Source: Methanobacterium sp. (GTDB taxonomy: Archaea > Methanobacteriota > Methanobacteria > Methanobacteriales > Methanobacteriaceae). Taken from it: a stretch of 64,000 bases of DNA. Positions 29,132 to 42,529 of this stretch are shown here, piece by piece. Both the position numbers and the translations under genes were made by a program. The notes beneath the pieces are model-generated. The model had not been told where the DNA came from. It did no database searches and saw nothing but the letters and a program-made list of their open reading frames with translations. Numbering within the stretch: position 1 is the first letter of the stretch; every line of letters begins with the position of its first letter. Where the stretch lies: assembly GCF_038562635.1 (NCBI RefSeq), contig NZ_JBCFBO010000001.1, positions 2,334,643-2,398,642 on the forward strand, given 5' to 3'.

Positions 29132-29231
29132 GATATCCCTGTATTCAATTTTTACTAATTTTACATAGTAATAATGAAGTTTAAGTAATTTAAATATTCA
29201 TTTAAAAAAAACAGGTAGGGAGATTTTTAAT

Positions 29232-30479
29232 CTATCTTCGAACTCCAAAGAAATTTATTGCGCCTATTAAATCTTCAAAAGCGATTAATTCTTGCTTTAG
29301 AGCATCTTGGGGGCTTAAAGTTCCGCTCATTTCCCCATCAGCAGTTAATTTATCAGGGCCTCTTGCAACCAGCCGATCTACCCCATCACTGCTTAAAACT
29401 TCTTCAGCAATTTTATCGTGTACATATGCACGGCCGGGTATTATCACAGTCTCTTTTAACTGGCTGAAATCTACCTCTTCAAGGTCTTTTTGAGTAATAA
29501 GGCATCCGATATCCTGATCTACTGCAACAACATTAACAAGATCAGACGCTTCAATATTTCCAATTATTTTTTCTATAAATGGAGCTGCAACTTTACTTGT
29601 TAAGATAGTGGCTTCGGAAGTGATTTTGGATAGTATATCTAAATAATCTTTATTTTTATCCTTTGAAATTGCAAAAGGAGTATCGTTGTCAGGATCGCAA
29701 AGTGGAGTTCCTGTAACTTTGAAATTGAATTCGTCGTTTATTTTTCTAACTAACGCTTCGAATTCGTCAAGTTCATGGGGAACTACTCCGTCTAATATTG
29801 GTTCATTACCTAATATTAAGCCTTGATTCCTGAAATTAGCGAATCGCATGAGTATAAATGCTTTGGCACCCCAGTCTTCTAAAGTGGAGCATGTTTTAAA
29901 TAAATCTTCGCCGTCATTTACTCCAGGCACTATAACAGAAGCAGCATGTACCTCTGAGCTTTCACAGAATATTTGAAGGGCCTTAATGGATTCTTCGGCA
30001 GTTTTATCGTTTACCCATTCTCTTCTTATATTTGGATCTGTGGAGAAAACAGTAAATGTTACTTCACTAACTTCCTTTGAAACAAGATCTTCTGCCATTT
30101 TAGCATCAGTAATACCTTTACCGCTGGTATATCCAAGATGTATTGGGAGTCCAAAATCCGAGAATGCAGAAACGATGTCAAAGAGATAAGGGTAACAGCT
30201 TACATCTCCTCCACCACTTATATTTACTTTTAAATTAGCATCACGATAGTCTCCTAACATAAGGGAGTTTTGTACAGAGCTTATAACAAAAAAAGGTGAT
30301 TGAAATTCGTTCCCTATCTCTCTAATACCAGTTGTACAGCTGTCACATCCAACTTTACCTAGCGAACAATTTTTGCATCCTAGAGCTTCTGTGCCTTTTA
30401 CTTTTCTAAAGTAACAGTATTTACAAAAACCGTTACAGTCTTTTCCAGGTATTCCACCTACGTCAGCTACGATTTGCAT
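29232..30479 (-). CDS. mmp10: Methanogenesis marker 10, McrA arginine methyltransferase
   Basis: Mmp10 is the radical SAM/B12 enzyme that methylates arginine 271 of McrA at C5. The protein starts ADVGGIPGKDCNGFCKYCYFRKV, here given as GGIPGKDCNGFCKYCYFRK, with the Cx3Cx2C motif, then three more Cys (CKNCSLGKVGCDSC) and the GGGDVSCYP SAM motif. The target arginine is present in the mcrA of this window. The gene is divergent from mcrB, and has no ribosome site, so it may be leaderless from the TATA near 30505-30513. Confidence 0.93.
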   Translation of the reverse strand: MQIVADVGGIPGKDCNGFCKYCYFRKVKGTEALGCKNCSLGKVGCDSCTTGIREIGNEFQSPFFVISSVQNSLMLGDYRDANLKVNISGGGDVSCYPYLFDIVSAFSDFGLPIHLGYTSGKGITDAKMAEDLVSKEVSEVTFTVFSTDPNIRREWVNDKTAEESIKALQIFCESSEVHAASVIVPGVNDGEDLFKTCSTLEDWGAKAFILMRFANFRNQGLILGNEPILDGVVPHELDEFEALVRKINDEFNFKVTGTPLCDPDNDTPFAISKDKNKDYLDILSKITSEATILTSKVAAPFIEKIIGNIEASDLVNVVAVDQDIGCLITQKDLEEVDFSQLKETVIIPGRAYVHDKIAEEVLSSDGVDRLVARGPDKLTADGEMSGTLSPQDALKQELIAFEDLIGAINFFGVRR

Positions 30480-30571
30480 AGTATCTACTTTGTTTTAACA
30501 CATAAAATAAATAATTTCCTAAAAAAATTGAACTAATTGCATCAAAAAGTGATAAAATATACTAGATAAAC

Positions 30572-30722
30572 ATAAGACGATTATACTTTATAAGTCTTTC
30601 TACTTTAATCAGAAAGAAAGTTTAATAATATATAAGACTACAAATTCAGTCTCGTATATCAATATGTACTAAAAATGATTCTATTATAAATGAGTGCTGG
30701 CAAGGCTCATTTATATCGGAGG
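30572..30722 (+). promoter_or_regulatory. mcr promoter and structured leader
   Basis: The TATA element is at about 30623-30634 (ATAATATATAAG). Upstream lies the inverted pair AAGAC/GTCTT (30574-30598), and near the start AGACT/AGTCT (30635-30652). ATAAGAC-type boxes occur at 30572, 30590 and 30632. In the leader TATAAATGAG (30685-30694) pairs with CTCATTTATA (30706-30715) around an 11-nt loop, and GGAGG at 30718-30722 follows the hairpin directly. A second GGAGGG precedes mcrB itself. These are candidate control elements; none is proven. Confidence 0.5.
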
Positions 30723-30775
30723 ATTGGTACTTTAAATAGGAATTGATATGCGAAAATTTTCTCAGGAGGGAAAAA

Positions 30776-32104
30776 ATGGCAAGATTTGAAGATAAGATCG
30801 ACTTGTACGACGACAGAGGCAATCTTGTTGAAGAACAAGTTCCACTAGAAGCCCTAAGTCCTTTGAGAAACCCAGCGATCAGAAGTATCGTTCAGGGTAT
30901 TAAGAGGACCATAGCAGTTAACCTAGAAGGTATAGAGAACGCTCTAAGATCCGGAAAGGTTGCCGGAGGAAAAATTTTAGGAAGAGAATTAGATCTCGAC
31001 ATAGTCGGAAATGCTGAAGCCATCGCACAAGAAGCAAAAGAAATGATTCTTGTGGAAGAAGGCGACGACACAAAAGTCGAACTTTTAGCAGGCGGAAAGA
31101 GAGCATTAGTACAAATACCATCACTAAGGCTTGAAGCAGCAGCTGAATACTCAGCAACATCATTAGTAACTGCGTCAGCGTTTATTCAGGCTATAGTTAA
31201 CCAGTTTGACGTTGGAATGTATGATGCAAACGTGGTAAAAGCAGCAGTATTAGGTAGATATCCACAAACCGTAGAATACGCAGGTGGAAACATGGCTACC
31301 ATGCTGGATGTACCTCAGAAATTAGAAGGTCCAGGTTACGCATTAAGAAACATTCCGGTTAACCACGTCGTTGCAACAACTCTCAAAAACACAATGCAAG
31401 CAGCAGCTTTGTCAACAATCCTCGAACAAACAGCTATGTTTGAAATGGGAGATGCAACAGGAAGATTCGAAAGAATGCACCTTCTTGGTTTAGCTTACCA
31501 AGGAATGAATGCTGATAACATTGTATATGATCTTGTAAAAGACAACGGTAAAGAAGGAACAGTAGGATCTGTTATACTGGACCTAGTTAACAGAGCATCT
31601 GAAGATGGTGTAATAGGCGTCGAAAAAGAAATGGGCGGCGACTTCAAATTATACGGAACAGATGACCTGGCCAAATGGAATGCATACAACGCAGCAGGAC
31701 AAATGGCAGCTACTATGGTCAACCAGGGTGCTGCAAGAGCAGCTCAGGGTGTATCCTCAACATTGTTATACTACAACGATATTATTGAATTCGCAACAGG
31801 ATTACCTGGTGTGGACTTCGGTAGAGCTGAAGGTGTAGCAGTAGGATTTTCATTCTTCAGTCACTCCATCTATGGTGGAGGTGGACCTGGTATCTTTAAC
31901 GGTAACCACATCGTTACAAGACACAGTAAAGGATTCGCTATACCTTGCGTAGCGGCTGCAATGGCTCTTGATGCAGGTACACAGATGTTCTCCCCAGAAG
32001 CAACCTCAGGACTAATCAAAGACGTATACAGTCAAGTTGATGAATTCCGAGAACCACTCAAATATGTAGTGGAAGCAGCTGCCGACATAAAAGGCGATAT
32101 TTAA
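30776..32104 (+). CDS. mcrB: Methyl-coenzyme M reductase I subunit beta
   Basis: The beta subunit of the alpha2beta2gamma2 enzyme that makes methane from methyl-coenzyme M and coenzyme B. The 442-residue protein begins [15 protein letters not shown] and contains [26 protein letters not shown] (in parts) and [31 protein letters not shown] near residue 330-360, which contact F430 and coenzyme B. ATG 30776 has GGAGGG upstream; an in-frame TTG at 30743 would add 11 residues and is rejected. The operon order mcrBDCGA marks the MCR I isoenzyme. Confidence 0.98.
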   Translation: MARFEDKIDLYDDRGNLVEEQVPLEALSPLRNPAIRSIVQGIKRTIAVNLEGIENALRSGKVAGGKILGRELDLDIVGNAEAIAQEAKEMILVEEGDDTKVELLAGGKRALVQIPSLRLEAAAEYSATSLVTASAFIQAIVNQFDVGMYDANVVKAAVLGRYPQTVEYAGGNMATMLDVPQKLEGPGYALRNIPVNHVVATTLKNTMQAAALSTILEQTAMFEMGDATGRFERMHLLGLAYQGMNADNIVYDLVKDNGKEGTVGSVILDLVNRASEDGVIGVEKEMGGDFKLYGTDDLAKWNAYNAAGQMAATMVNQGAARAAQGVSSTLLYYNDIIEFATGLPGVDFGRAEGVAVGFSFFSHSIYGGGGPGIFNGNHIVTRHSKGFAIPCVAAAMALDAGTQMFSPEATSGLIKDVYSQVDEFREPLKYVVEAAADIKGDI

Positions 32105-32132
32105 GTAATCCGAACTTGGGGGCATTAAGTCA

Positions 32133-32576
32133 ATGGATATCGAGATATTTCCACACAGATTGTTGAACGTAGATACCGCTGAAAGATTATTAAATGATCT
32201 TGATAGCATCGAAGGTATCAAAAGAATGATTATACACGGACCGAGACTTCCTCCAGTGAGAGAAGGACACCCAGACCGCAGAATTATGGTTGTAAGCGGA
32301 GAAGAAGTAGAAGTACAAGTGAAACCCGGTAGAATACTACTGGAAATCGAATCAGAAGACGTCATTGAAGATGTAAAAGAAGTTTGTGAAGATCATTTAC
32401 CATTTGGATATAACATCCATATTGGACACTTCATAAGAAAACAGAAAACAGTTTCAGATCAGCTCAAATATGGCGAGGAATTAGATAATATTCCTGATGA
32501 AATGGTTGGATTAACTGACCAGAACGCACAACTCAGTGAAAGAGCACAAATACTAAAGAGGAAAGACGAAAAATGA
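32133..32576 (+). CDS. mcrD: Methyl-coenzyme M reductase operon protein D
   Basis: The 147-residue protein has the McrD signature ([35 protein letters not shown]). McrD associates with Mcr and is thought to help its maturation. It is not part of the mature enzyme. Its stop codon overlaps the mcrC start. Confidence 0.95.
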   Translation: MDIEIFPHRLLNVDTAERLLNDLDSIEGIKRMIIHGPRLPPVREGHPDRRIMVVSGEEVEVQVKPGRILLEIESEDVIEDVKEVCEDHLPFGYNIHIGHFIRKQKTVSDQLKYGEELDNIPDEMVGLTDQNAQLSERAQILKRKDEK

Positions 32577-33169
32577 TTGGTAAAGGCACACACATCGTAG
32601 ACTGCAGAGTAGCGATGGGTATGGGTGAAGGAGGAGGAATTGCTCAAAGGGGGACATTTGCCCAGAGTGGCAGTGATGTTTTAACAATAGCAATGTCTCC
32701 TGGAAGGAGACACATAACAAAACCAGTCTGTGAGATAACATTCGCGTTACGGGAAGCTAATATAATGACAAGTACTCTCGTGTTGAATGCCGGTGCCGGT
32801 GTTCCGCATGATGCTCCAGCAGCTGGAGGGGGCAGTCTTTTTGGACTTACTCCAACAGAAATAGAGCAAATAAACATGCATAAACTTATACTGGTACACC
32901 TCGGAGGTGTTAAACACCACATTGTGTACAAAGCCCGGTTAATACTTCGACATGTAGAGAAACCTTGCGTAATCATTTGTGAATATCCAGTTGACTTTGA
33001 AGATTTTGCAAAGATTGGTGTCAAAACTAAAGCTGTAATGCCCGAGGAGCCTAAAACAAAAGGTGAAATTGTGGATATAATAAGCGGCGTAATTAGAGGA
33101 GAAACCAGTCCCCAAGAAAAGTTGGATGAAATTATTAGAAAAGTTAGGTTAGCACTAGGAGGTGCATGA
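32573..33169 (+). CDS. mcrC: Methyl-coenzyme M reductase operon protein C
   Basis: McrC is part of the ATP-dependent Mcr activation complex (component A3a). The 198-residue protein starts at an ATG overlapping the mcrD stop and contains [24 protein letters not shown], shown as [12 protein letters not shown], and [22 protein letters not shown] [15 protein letters not shown]. The presence of mcrC separates this from the mrt (MCR II) operon, which lacks it. Confidence 0.95.
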   Translation: MIGKGTHIVDCRVAMGMGEGGGIAQRGTFAQSGSDVLTIAMSPGRRHITKPVCEITFALREANIMTSTLVLNAGAGVPHDAPAAGGGSLFGLTPTEIEQINMHKLILVHLGGVKHHIVYKARLILRHVEKPCVIICEYPVDFEDFAKIGVKTKAVMPEEPKTKGEIVDIISGVIRGETSPQEKLDEIIRKVRLALGGA

Positions 33170-33171
33170 TA

Positions 33172-33921
<750 letters not shown>

Positions 33922-33938
33922 TCAGGAGGGTGATTAAT

Positions 33939-35590
<1,652 letters not shown>

Positions 35591-35591
<1 letters not shown>

Positions 35592-35621
35592 ATAGGTGTA
35601 ACGCAAACACCTATTTTTTTT
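35591..35621 (+). terminator. mcr operon terminator
   Basis: AATAGGTGT (35591-35599) pairs with ACACCTATT (35607-35615), a 9-bp stem with a 7-nt loop, running into a T8 tract. The last base of the mcrA stop codon is the first of the stem. It lies before mtrE; some read-through into mtr is possible because the gap is short. Confidence 0.85.
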
Positions 35622-35650
35622 ATTTCATTGAAAACGAGGAGGAAAAAAAC

Positions 35651-36538
<888 letters not shown>

Positions 36539-36549
36539 GGAGGAATTAT

Positions 36550-37278
36550 ATGGATCCATTATTATTAATCGGCGCTGTAACCGCTGGTGGACTCCTAATT
36601 GGTGGAGGTGTACACTTCATACCTGTAGGTGGTGCTCCAGCAGCTATGGCAACAGCAACAGGTGTGGGAACCGGTACTGCTATGCTTGCAGCTGGTAGTG
36701 GTATGACAGGGCTCATAACAGCAGCTGCTATGACCGGCCAGTCACTTCCACTTATCCTGGCAGCAGGTGCTATTGGTTCAGGTTTAATGATAGGTATAAC
36801 CATGCTTGCAGGTAACTTCATATACGTATGGGGTGTAGGATGTGTACCATCATCAGCAAAAGTAGATGTAGACCCAATAACCAAAATGGAACAAAGTAAA
36901 TATGTAACACCAGGTACCGAAGGTCATGGAATACCTACCGTTTGTTTTGTAAGCGGAATTATAGGTGGACTTTTAGGTGGAATTGGTGGAGGATTAATTT
37001 ATTACGCTCTTTACAATGCACTTACTGCAACCACAGCTTATGCAGTACCTGCAGGATCAACATTATCTTTAGCTGCCGCAACACTTGCAGGAATATTCGC
37101 TTTAGGAACATTCTTCATAAATGCGGTTGTAGCTTCCTATAACATAGGAGGTACTATAGAAGGATTCCACGATCCTAAGTTCAAAAGGCTCCCTAGAGGA
37201 GCATTAGCTTGTATAATTGTATCACTTGTGGTAGGAATTGTAGGGGCACTATTAGTTCAAGGCGGAGGTGTATTATAA
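36550..37278 (+). CDS. mtrD: Tetrahydromethanopterin S-methyltransferase subunit D
   Basis: A very hydrophobic 242-residue subunit of the Na+-translocating core, with Gly/Ala-rich helices ([19 protein letters not shown]) and the loop [25 protein letters not shown] site precedes it 8 nt upstream. Its stop overlaps the mtrC start by one base. Confidence 0.96.
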   Translation: MDPLLLIGAVTAGGLLIGGGVHFIPVGGAPAAMATATGVGTGTAMLAAGSGMTGLITAAAMTGQSLPLILAAGAIGSGLMIGITMLAGNFIYVWGVGCVPSSAKVDVDPITKMEQSKYVTPGTEGHGIPTVCFVSGIIGGLLGGIGGGLIYYALYNALTATTAYAVPAGSTLSLAAATLAGIFALGTFFINAVVASYNIGGTIEGFHDPKFKRLPRGALACIIVSLVVGIVGALLVQGGGVL

Positions 37279-38096
37279 TGTCAGCAGCAGGCGGAGGACC
37301 CGCAGGTGCAGATGTATCAGCTTCAAAAACTATAGCTCTTGGAGTTATAGGTGGCCTTGTAGGTATATACTTAGCACCATTCCTTGGTCCAGTAGTTGGA
37401 GCACTTACAGCATCACTCGGTGCAGTCGCAGCCATAATATGGGGTGCTGACGCTATAAGGAGAGTTGCAAGTTACGGTTTAGGTACTGGTGTACCTTCAA
37501 TCGGATACATGTCACTTGCTATAGGTGTCATAGGATCATTAGCTGGAATAGCAGGCGTAGCCCTATTCGGATCAAGCTTAGCTCTTGCAGGTCCTGTTTT
37601 AGGATTTGTTATAGCTATGATAGTAGGTGCAATAGTTGCTTTAGTAGCTAGAAAAATAGTTAAAATGAAAATACCAGTTTTAGTACCATGTACAACTGAA
37701 ATTGCAGGCGCATCTGCTTTGTCTGTAATTGGATTTTCAGTAGCTATAGCCGGAAGTTTATCAATGGCAGCAATACAGACTTCAGTTGTTTCAACTGGAT
37801 TTATAGCACTGCTCTTTATATTAAACACAATGGCTGTCCAGCATCCATTTAACGCATGTTTAGGACCAAATGAAAAACAGACAAGGACCCTTAAACTCGC
37901 TGCAGCAACTGGTTTTATTTCCATGGCAGTAGTGGGCTTGATAGCATTATTAGCATCAGGTAACGCATGGGTCGCTATAGTTCCTATAATCGGTACTTTA
38001 GCATGGTTGGTATCAGTCAAAGCATTTATAGGCGCATCAACCGAAGACGCAGCATCAGTTGCATGGTCTGGCATGCCTAAAGAAGAGGAGCTCTAA
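37278..38096 (+). CDS. mtrC: Tetrahydromethanopterin S-methyltransferase subunit C
   Basis: The 272-residue membrane subunit starts at the ATG of the TAATG overlap with mtrD ([17 protein letters not shown]). A longer in-frame reading from 37209 would run through mtrD and is rejected. Signature segments are GLGTGVPSIGYMSLAIG and QHPFNACLGPNEKQTRTLKLA. It has about seven helices. Confidence 0.96.
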   Translation: MSAAGGGPAGADVSASKTIALGVIGGLVGIYLAPFLGPVVGALTASLGAVAAIIWGADAIRRVASYGLGTGVPSIGYMSLAIGVIGSLAGIAGVALFGSSLALAGPVLGFVIAMIVGAIVALVARKIVKMKIPVLVPCTTEIAGASALSVIGFSVAIAGSLSMAAIQTSVVSTGFIALLFILNTMAVQHPFNACLGPNEKQTRTLKLAAATGFISMAVVGLIALLASGNAWVAIVPIIGTLAWLVSVKAFIGASTEDAASVAWSGMPKEEEL

Positions 38097-38108
38097 GGAG
38101 GAATAAAG

Positions 38109-38414
38109 ATGGCAGAAATTTTACCTTTAGTAAAAGTTGTTCCTGAAATGAACCTGACCCTTGACCCTTCTACAGGTAAATTAGGGGCCGCAGTAGGCGG
38201 TGCAGTAATAGTTTCCTTAGACACAGTAAACGAACAATTAAATGAGTTAGAAATTGCAGTAGAAGATTTATATACATCCCTAGATCCAACAACTGTTTCC
38301 CCAGGATCATATCCTGGAAGGGAAGGAGCTTATCTGAGTGCAGGTAAACTAACCAACGTGGTCTACGGATTTATAGTAGGGCTAATACTGCTTGTAGCTC
38401 TATTTGGAATTTAG
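38109..38414 (+). CDS. mtrB: Tetrahydromethanopterin S-methyltransferase subunit B
   Basis: The 101-residue protein has a soluble N-terminus ([22 protein letters not shown]) and one C-terminal membrane helix ([18 protein letters not shown]). The tail ends with the membrane segment, as in other MtrB. It follows mtrC by 12 bp with a GGAGG site. Confidence 0.95.
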   Translation: MAEILPLVKVVPEMNLTLDPSTGKLGAAVGGAVIVSLDTVNEQLNELEIAVEDLYTSLDPTTVSPGSYPGREGAYLSAGKLTNVVYGFIVGLILLVALFGI

Positions 38415-38426
38415 GAGGTGTTTTAG

Positions 38427-39146
38427 TTGGCTGATAAGAAATCACCCGCAGAAGGATGGCCTGTGGTTAACGGGGATTACATAGTTGGTGACCCTGAAAG
38501 CCCTGTAGCAGCAACAACACTCGGATCACACAACGAAGACGTAGTTGCAGCGGCTGGGACTGCTCTTGCAGGACCATGTAAAACCGAAAACCTCGGAGTC
38601 GAAAAGATGGTTGCAAACCTGATATCGAACCCTAACATAAGATTCCTCATATTATGTGGATCTGAAGTGCAGGGACATATTACAGGTCAAAGTATAGAAG
38701 CACTACATGCTAACGGTGTAGATGAAAAAAGGAAAATTGCCGGTGCAACCGGTGCTATACCATTCATCGAAAACATTCCGGATGAAGGAATAGAAAGGTT
38801 CCAGCAGCAGTTAGAAATCGTAAGTATGATTGATATAGAAGATGCTGGACAGATTCAAGCTAAAGTTAAAGAGTGTATTGAAAAAGACCCAGGTGCATTC
38901 GAAGAAGAAGCAATGGTCATTAAAGTGGAAGAAGGTGGCGCAGAAGAAGAAGAAGGCGAAGAAATAAGGCCTGTAGCTCCTGAAACTGCGTTAATCGAAG
39001 CTAGAATGCGTAACATTCAAACCCAGGTTAAAAGCGTGGGCGGATTACAGAGAATGTTTGCAGGTATGTACTCTGGAAAAGTTCAGGGAATCATGCTTGG
39101 TTTAGCCTTTACACTGGTCATTGGAACCATACTACTCTTGAAATAA
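38427..39146 (+). CDS. mtrA: Tetrahydromethanopterin S-methyltransferase subunit A (corrinoid subunit)
   Basis: MtrA carries the 5-hydroxybenzimidazolylcobamide that passes the methyl group. With the TTG at 38427 as residue 1 the cobalt-ligating His is residue 84 (CGSEVQGHITGQS), the number known from Methanothermobacter, which supports this start; AGGAGGTG lies 6 nt upstream. The C-terminal helix (IMLGLAFTLVIGTILLLK) anchors the 239-residue protein. Confidence 0.97.
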   Translation: MADKKSPAEGWPVVNGDYIVGDPESPVAATTLGSHNEDVVAAAGTALAGPCKTENLGVEKMVANLISNPNIRFLILCGSEVQGHITGQSIEALHANGVDEKRKIAGATGAIPFIENIPDEGIERFQQQLEIVSMIDIEDAGQIQAKVKECIEKDPGAFEEEAMVIKVEEGGAEEEEGEEIRPVAPETALIEARMRNIQTQVKSVGGLQRMFAGMYSGKVQGIMLGLAFTLVIGTILLLK

Positions 39147-39158
39147 TGGGGGTTTTAG

Positions 39159-39353
39159 ATGTTAATATCAAATAAACCTAATGTTAGAGGCATAAGAAAA
39201 GTAGCAGAAGATGTAAAATACCGAGCAGGATTAATCGGTAGAGATCAGAGGTTATTTGCCGGACTTATAGCCACCAGAATTGAGGGTATGGTTATGGGTT
39301 TTATACTGGCAATACTCTTAGTAGGACTCCCAATTTTATGGGTAATAAAATAA
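39159..39353 (+). CDS. mtrF: Tetrahydromethanopterin S-methyltransferase subunit F
   Basis: The 64-residue protein has a basic N-terminus ([16 protein letters not shown]) and one membrane helix ([19 protein letters not shown]). In many species MtrF resembles the C-terminus of MtrA, and both have the [13 protein letters not shown] motif here. It has a GGGGG site upstream. Confidence 0.93.
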   Translation: MLISNKPNVRGIRKVAEDVKYRAGLIGRDQRLFAGLIATRIEGMVMGFILAILLVGLPILWVIK

Positions 39354-39369
39354 GAGGGGCATGATAAAT

Positions 39370-39612
39370 ATGGCAGAAGATAATATACCAACTGTAATTG
39401 TCCCGTCCGACGATTTCAATAAAGCTAATGAGAGATTAGACGACATGGAAGAAAAAGTAGAATTCACATGGGGTGAAATCTCTCAGAGAATGGGTCAACA
39501 GATCGGTAGGGATATAGGTATCCTATACGGAATAATAATAGGACTCATAATCCTGTTTATAACATTCAAAGTAGTAGCAATAGGCGCAATACTACAATCT
39601 TTAGGCGTGTAA
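39370..39612 (+). CDS. mtrG: Tetrahydromethanopterin S-methyltransferase subunit G
   Basis: The 80-residue subunit starts at ATG 39370 ([18 protein letters not shown]), with GAGGGG upstream; the frame also opens at 39361 but lacks a site at the right distance. It ends in one membrane helix after the [18 protein letters not shown] segment. Confidence 0.94.
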   Translation: MAEDNIPTVIVPSDDFNKANERLDDMEEKVEFTWGEISQRMGQQIGRDIGILYGIIIGLIILFITFKVVAIGAILQSLGV

Positions 39613-39628
39613 ATTAGGAGGTTTACAT

Positions 39629-40561
39629 ATGTTTAGATTTGATAAAGAACAAATTGTAATAGATGTTGCCGGAGTTAAAGTTGGAGGCCAGCCTGGTGAA
39701 TATCCGACTGTTTTGGCAGGTACCATATTTTATGGTGGACACAAGATTATAAGTGATGAAAAAGCAGGTGTCTTTGATAAAGACGCAGCTGAAGAACGTA
39801 TAAAAACAATGGAAGAAATGTCTGATGTTACTGGAAACCCATGTATTGTACAGACTTTTGGTGCAACACCAGAAGCAATAGTCAAATACCTGGAATTTGT
39901 AGGTGACATTTGTGACAAACCATTCATGATAGACTCAACTTCAGGTGAAGCTAGAGCTGCAGGTGCAAAATATGCTCAAGAAGCAGGATTAGCTGACAGA
40001 GCTATATACAACTCACTGAACATGGCTACAGAAGCATTTGAAGTAGAAGCACTTAAAGAAACAGATATCACATCATCCATCGTTCTCGGTTTCAACCCAA
40101 TGGAAGCTGGTGTTGACGGTAAAATCAGCATCTGGGAAAACGGGGGATCCGCATTAGACAAAGGTTTATTAGAAACTGCTGAAGAATGTGGAATCGATAA
40201 ACCATTCATGGATGTAGCTATTACTCCTTTAGGTCAAGGTGCAGGTCCTGCATGCAGAACTTCCTTTGCTGTTAAAAGCAAATGGGGATACCCAGTTGGA
40301 AGTGGTATCCACAACGTTCCATCAGCATGGGACTGGTTAAGAGGATACAAAAAAGAACACAAAGAAGCATGGCCTGTTTGTGACATAGGTTCCAACATCG
40401 TCCAGCAAATGGCCGGTGGTGACTTCGTATTATTCGGTCCTATTGAAAACGCTAGAATGGCGTTCCCTGCATGTGCTATGGCTGATATATTCATAGCAGA
40501 AGCAGCTAAAGACATAGGAACTGAAGCAGTCGAAGGACATCCAATGTTCAAACTGTTATAA
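39629..40561 (+). CDS. mtrH: Tetrahydromethanopterin S-methyltransferase subunit H
   Basis: MtrH is the soluble subunit that takes the methyl group from methyl-tetrahydromethanopterin and passes it to the cobalt of MtrA. The 310-residue TIM-barrel contains GGQPGEYPTVLAGTIFYGGH, given as GQPGEYPTVLAGTIFYGGH, PFMIDSTSGEARAAGAKYAQE (in parts) and GQGAGPACRTSFAVKSKWGYP. It is the last gene of the operon. Confidence 0.97.
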   Translation: MFRFDKEQIVIDVAGVKVGGQPGEYPTVLAGTIFYGGHKIISDEKAGVFDKDAAEERIKTMEEMSDVTGNPCIVQTFGATPEAIVKYLEFVGDICDKPFMIDSTSGEARAAGAKYAQEAGLADRAIYNSLNMATEAFEVEALKETDITSSIVLGFNPMEAGVDGKISIWENGGSALDKGLLETAEECGIDKPFMDVAITPLGQGAGPACRTSFAVKSKWGYPVGSGIHNVPSAWDWLRGYKKEHKEAWPVCDIGSNIVQQMAGGDFVLFGPIENARMAFPACAMADIFIAEAAKDIGTEAVEGHPMFKLL

Positions 40562-40575
40562 GTTCTAAAAATTAA

Positions 40576-40612
40576 GAGGCGGTTCAAATCGCTCTCTTTC
40601 TCTATTTTTTAA
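40576..40612 (+). terminator. mtr operon terminator
   Basis: GAGGCG (40576-40581) pairs with CGC-t-CTC (40590-40596) with one bulged T and an 8-nt loop, followed by TTTCTCTATTTTTT. It lies 15 nt after the mtrH stop. Confidence 0.7.
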
Positions 40613-40775
40613 GGTTTTCCTTATTTTAAAGTTAATTTTCGTTGATTTTTTAAAAAATACGTATTTTTACATTATTTAAAAATAAATTATTTTTCAAATT
40701 TAAAGAAAAATTTCACAAGATTTATATTATTTTCCATTAAATCTATTTACAGTTTTAATTTTAGGGGGTATTTCA

Positions 40776-42257
40776 TTGTCATTATTGGGGAAAATATTCA
40801 GCAGAGGTCCAAAACCAGTTATAGCAAAAAGCAGGTATGTATCAATTGAAGATGTAAAGGCAACAGCATTTACCAAAAAAAGAGCAGGTGCCGGGCTTTC
40901 AACCAAGCCTGAGACTTATTATATTGTGGCTTCTGTAGAACTTGGAAACACAACCACAAAATGTATCCTTACAGCTACAAATCTTGAAACAAGTAGAACT
41001 TATCTTCTTGACAAGACAGTTAAAATGACCAGGGATATCCGGCCGCCAAAGCCTGGGGAAAATGTCTTTGGTGAAACTGTATGGGAAGTAGAACTTACAA
41101 AAGAGTCAGTTTCTGAAATGGTAAGAGACACTATTCTTGAGTCAATAAAACGTTCTAAAATTGACATAGAGAAAGATCTGGATTTTGTTGTGCGTTCAAC
41201 AGGAGTTACTGCAGGATTTGCTTCTCCTAAAGAAGTTGGAGATCTTATAATTGCCCTTGCAGACGGATGTCTTGATGCAGGAATCCCTCCGAGTAAGATG
41301 GCACCTGCAATGTCTAAGGAAAGCTTCCCTGAAAGGTTAAGGGATTACACATTGATTGAAAAGGTTATGTTTGACGGTGCTGTTGTAAGTGTGCTTCCAC
41401 CTACTGGAAAGGCTGTTGTTGCAAATGAAATGGAAGGGGAACTCGTTACTGCAGGTATCAAAGTCGGTGCTAAATGGACTAATATTGATTTCCGTAACCC
41501 ATGTGTTTCAATGGATTTTGGAACAACTCTTGCAGGAAGGATAACAAACGGGCAGGAACCTTATGCACGGACAATTGGAAACTTCTGCGGGCTTGCAGGG
41601 GCAGTATCTGATGCAATAATACGTGGAACTGAAAAAGTAGATAAAAGGGGAGGAGCAGCTTTAGATCTTTATTCTAGAGACATATTAAAAAAAGCTGACT
41701 GGAAAGCAGCTGAAGAGTATGCAGCACGTGTACATGATCATATAGATATAAGAAAAGTCCCTGAAAACAGGGATAGATTTGGAACAGTACCTGTAGATCC
41801 GAAGGCAGCATATGATGCAGGAACAACCCTTATAGGGTGCGATGTAGGTAAAAATGGGGATAAAATCCCTAAATTAACTGATATAGGTCATGAGATTTAC
41901 TCTGATAGTGGAATACACACACTTTTTGCAACACTTGACTATGTAAGTGCAAATATTGTAAAAAGATTAGGTGACGAAGCTTTTGAAGAAGGAGTTGTTG
42001 AACCCGGTTCCATGCTTGGGGTAACAGGCCGAGCAGGAATAACTGGAAGAAAACCTGAATTTATCCTTGATTATTCTAAAGATAAATTCAGCGGCACTAT
42101 CTTTGTATCTGACGCACTTGCAATGGGCGCTGCTGTAATGGCAAGGTGTATGAATTCCATGGGAACACCACATATTCCTATCGGCGGAAAACAGGGCGGT
42201 GCATGTATACTGGGCCAGCGAAGAAAACTGCAGAAACAAAAGGGTATGATAGATTAA
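40776..42257 (+). CDS. mmp14: Methanogenesis marker protein 14
   Basis: The 493-residue protein matches marker 14: GKIFSRGPKPVIAKSRYVS at the N-terminus, VELGNTTTKCILTATNLET (an actin-like/ASKHA phosphate loop), RDIRPPKPGENVFGETVW and the C-terminal PIGGKQGGACILGQRRKLQ. It resembles acetone-carboxylase or corrinoid-activating RamA-type ATPases, so a role in reducing or activating an Mtr/Mcr cofactor is plausible. The start is TTG with GGGGGT upstream. It follows mtrH by 214 bp, with its own promoter. Confidence 0.9.
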   Translation: MSLLGKIFSRGPKPVIAKSRYVSIEDVKATAFTKKRAGAGLSTKPETYYIVASVELGNTTTKCILTATNLETSRTYLLDKTVKMTRDIRPPKPGENVFGETVWEVELTKESVSEMVRDTILESIKRSKIDIEKDLDFVVRSTGVTAGFASPKEVGDLIIALADGCLDAGIPPSKMAPAMSKESFPERLRDYTLIEKVMFDGAVVSVLPPTGKAVVANEMEGELVTAGIKVGAKWTNIDFRNPCVSMDFGTTLAGRITNGQEPYARTIGNFCGLAGAVSDAIIRGTEKVDKRGGAALDLYSRDILKKADWKAAEEYAARVHDHIDIRKVPENRDRFGTVPVDPKAAYDAGTTLIGCDVGKNGDKIPKLTDIGHEIYSDSGIHTLFATLDYVSANIVKRLGDEAFEEGVVEPGSMLGVTGRAGITGRKPEFILDYSKDKFSGTIFVSDALAMGAAVMARCMNSMGTPHIPIGGKQGGACILGQRRKLQKQKGMID

Positions 42258-42529
42258 TTAAACCCCTTCTTTTTCCTATCTTTTTTTGATTTTCTTTTTA
42301 TTTACGTGAACTATTCTTTAATATTTATAACTGTACTGAAATCACTATTTTTACATAATATGGACTAAAGGATCCAGCAAGCCATGGAAAATAATGCTTT
42401 TGATGATGTTAAAAGTAGAAAATTTTGCAAAAAATTTAGAACAACTGTTGATATGGTCCTCTTTTTTGAGAACAAATCATAAAAACGTTGATTTAATTAA
42501 AATAAATTTTAAAATAAAATAAGTAAAAG
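42258..42529. other. AT-rich region before hairpin array 2
   Basis: No gene is visible. A TAAAATAAATTTTAAAATAAAA tract (42497-42519, here named by its type) could hold a TATA element for a transcript starting at array 2, but the sequence is too low-complexity to be firm. Confidence 0.35.

Noticed and set aside
30743..30775. In-frame extension of mcrB from TTG 30743
   Set aside because: The canonical beta-subunit N-terminus starts at ATG 30776 with its own GGAGGG site.
37472..38074. 200-codon open frame on the minus strand within mtrC
   Set aside because: It is the antisense of a Gly/Ala-rich membrane gene whose codon bias removes stops; no ribosome site or homology.
40576..40597. T-arm of a tRNA (GGCGGTTCAAATCGCT)
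   Set aside because: It resembles a T arm, but the preceding sequence is the mtrH end, no acceptor, D or anticodon arms exist, and it is followed by a T tract; it is the terminator.
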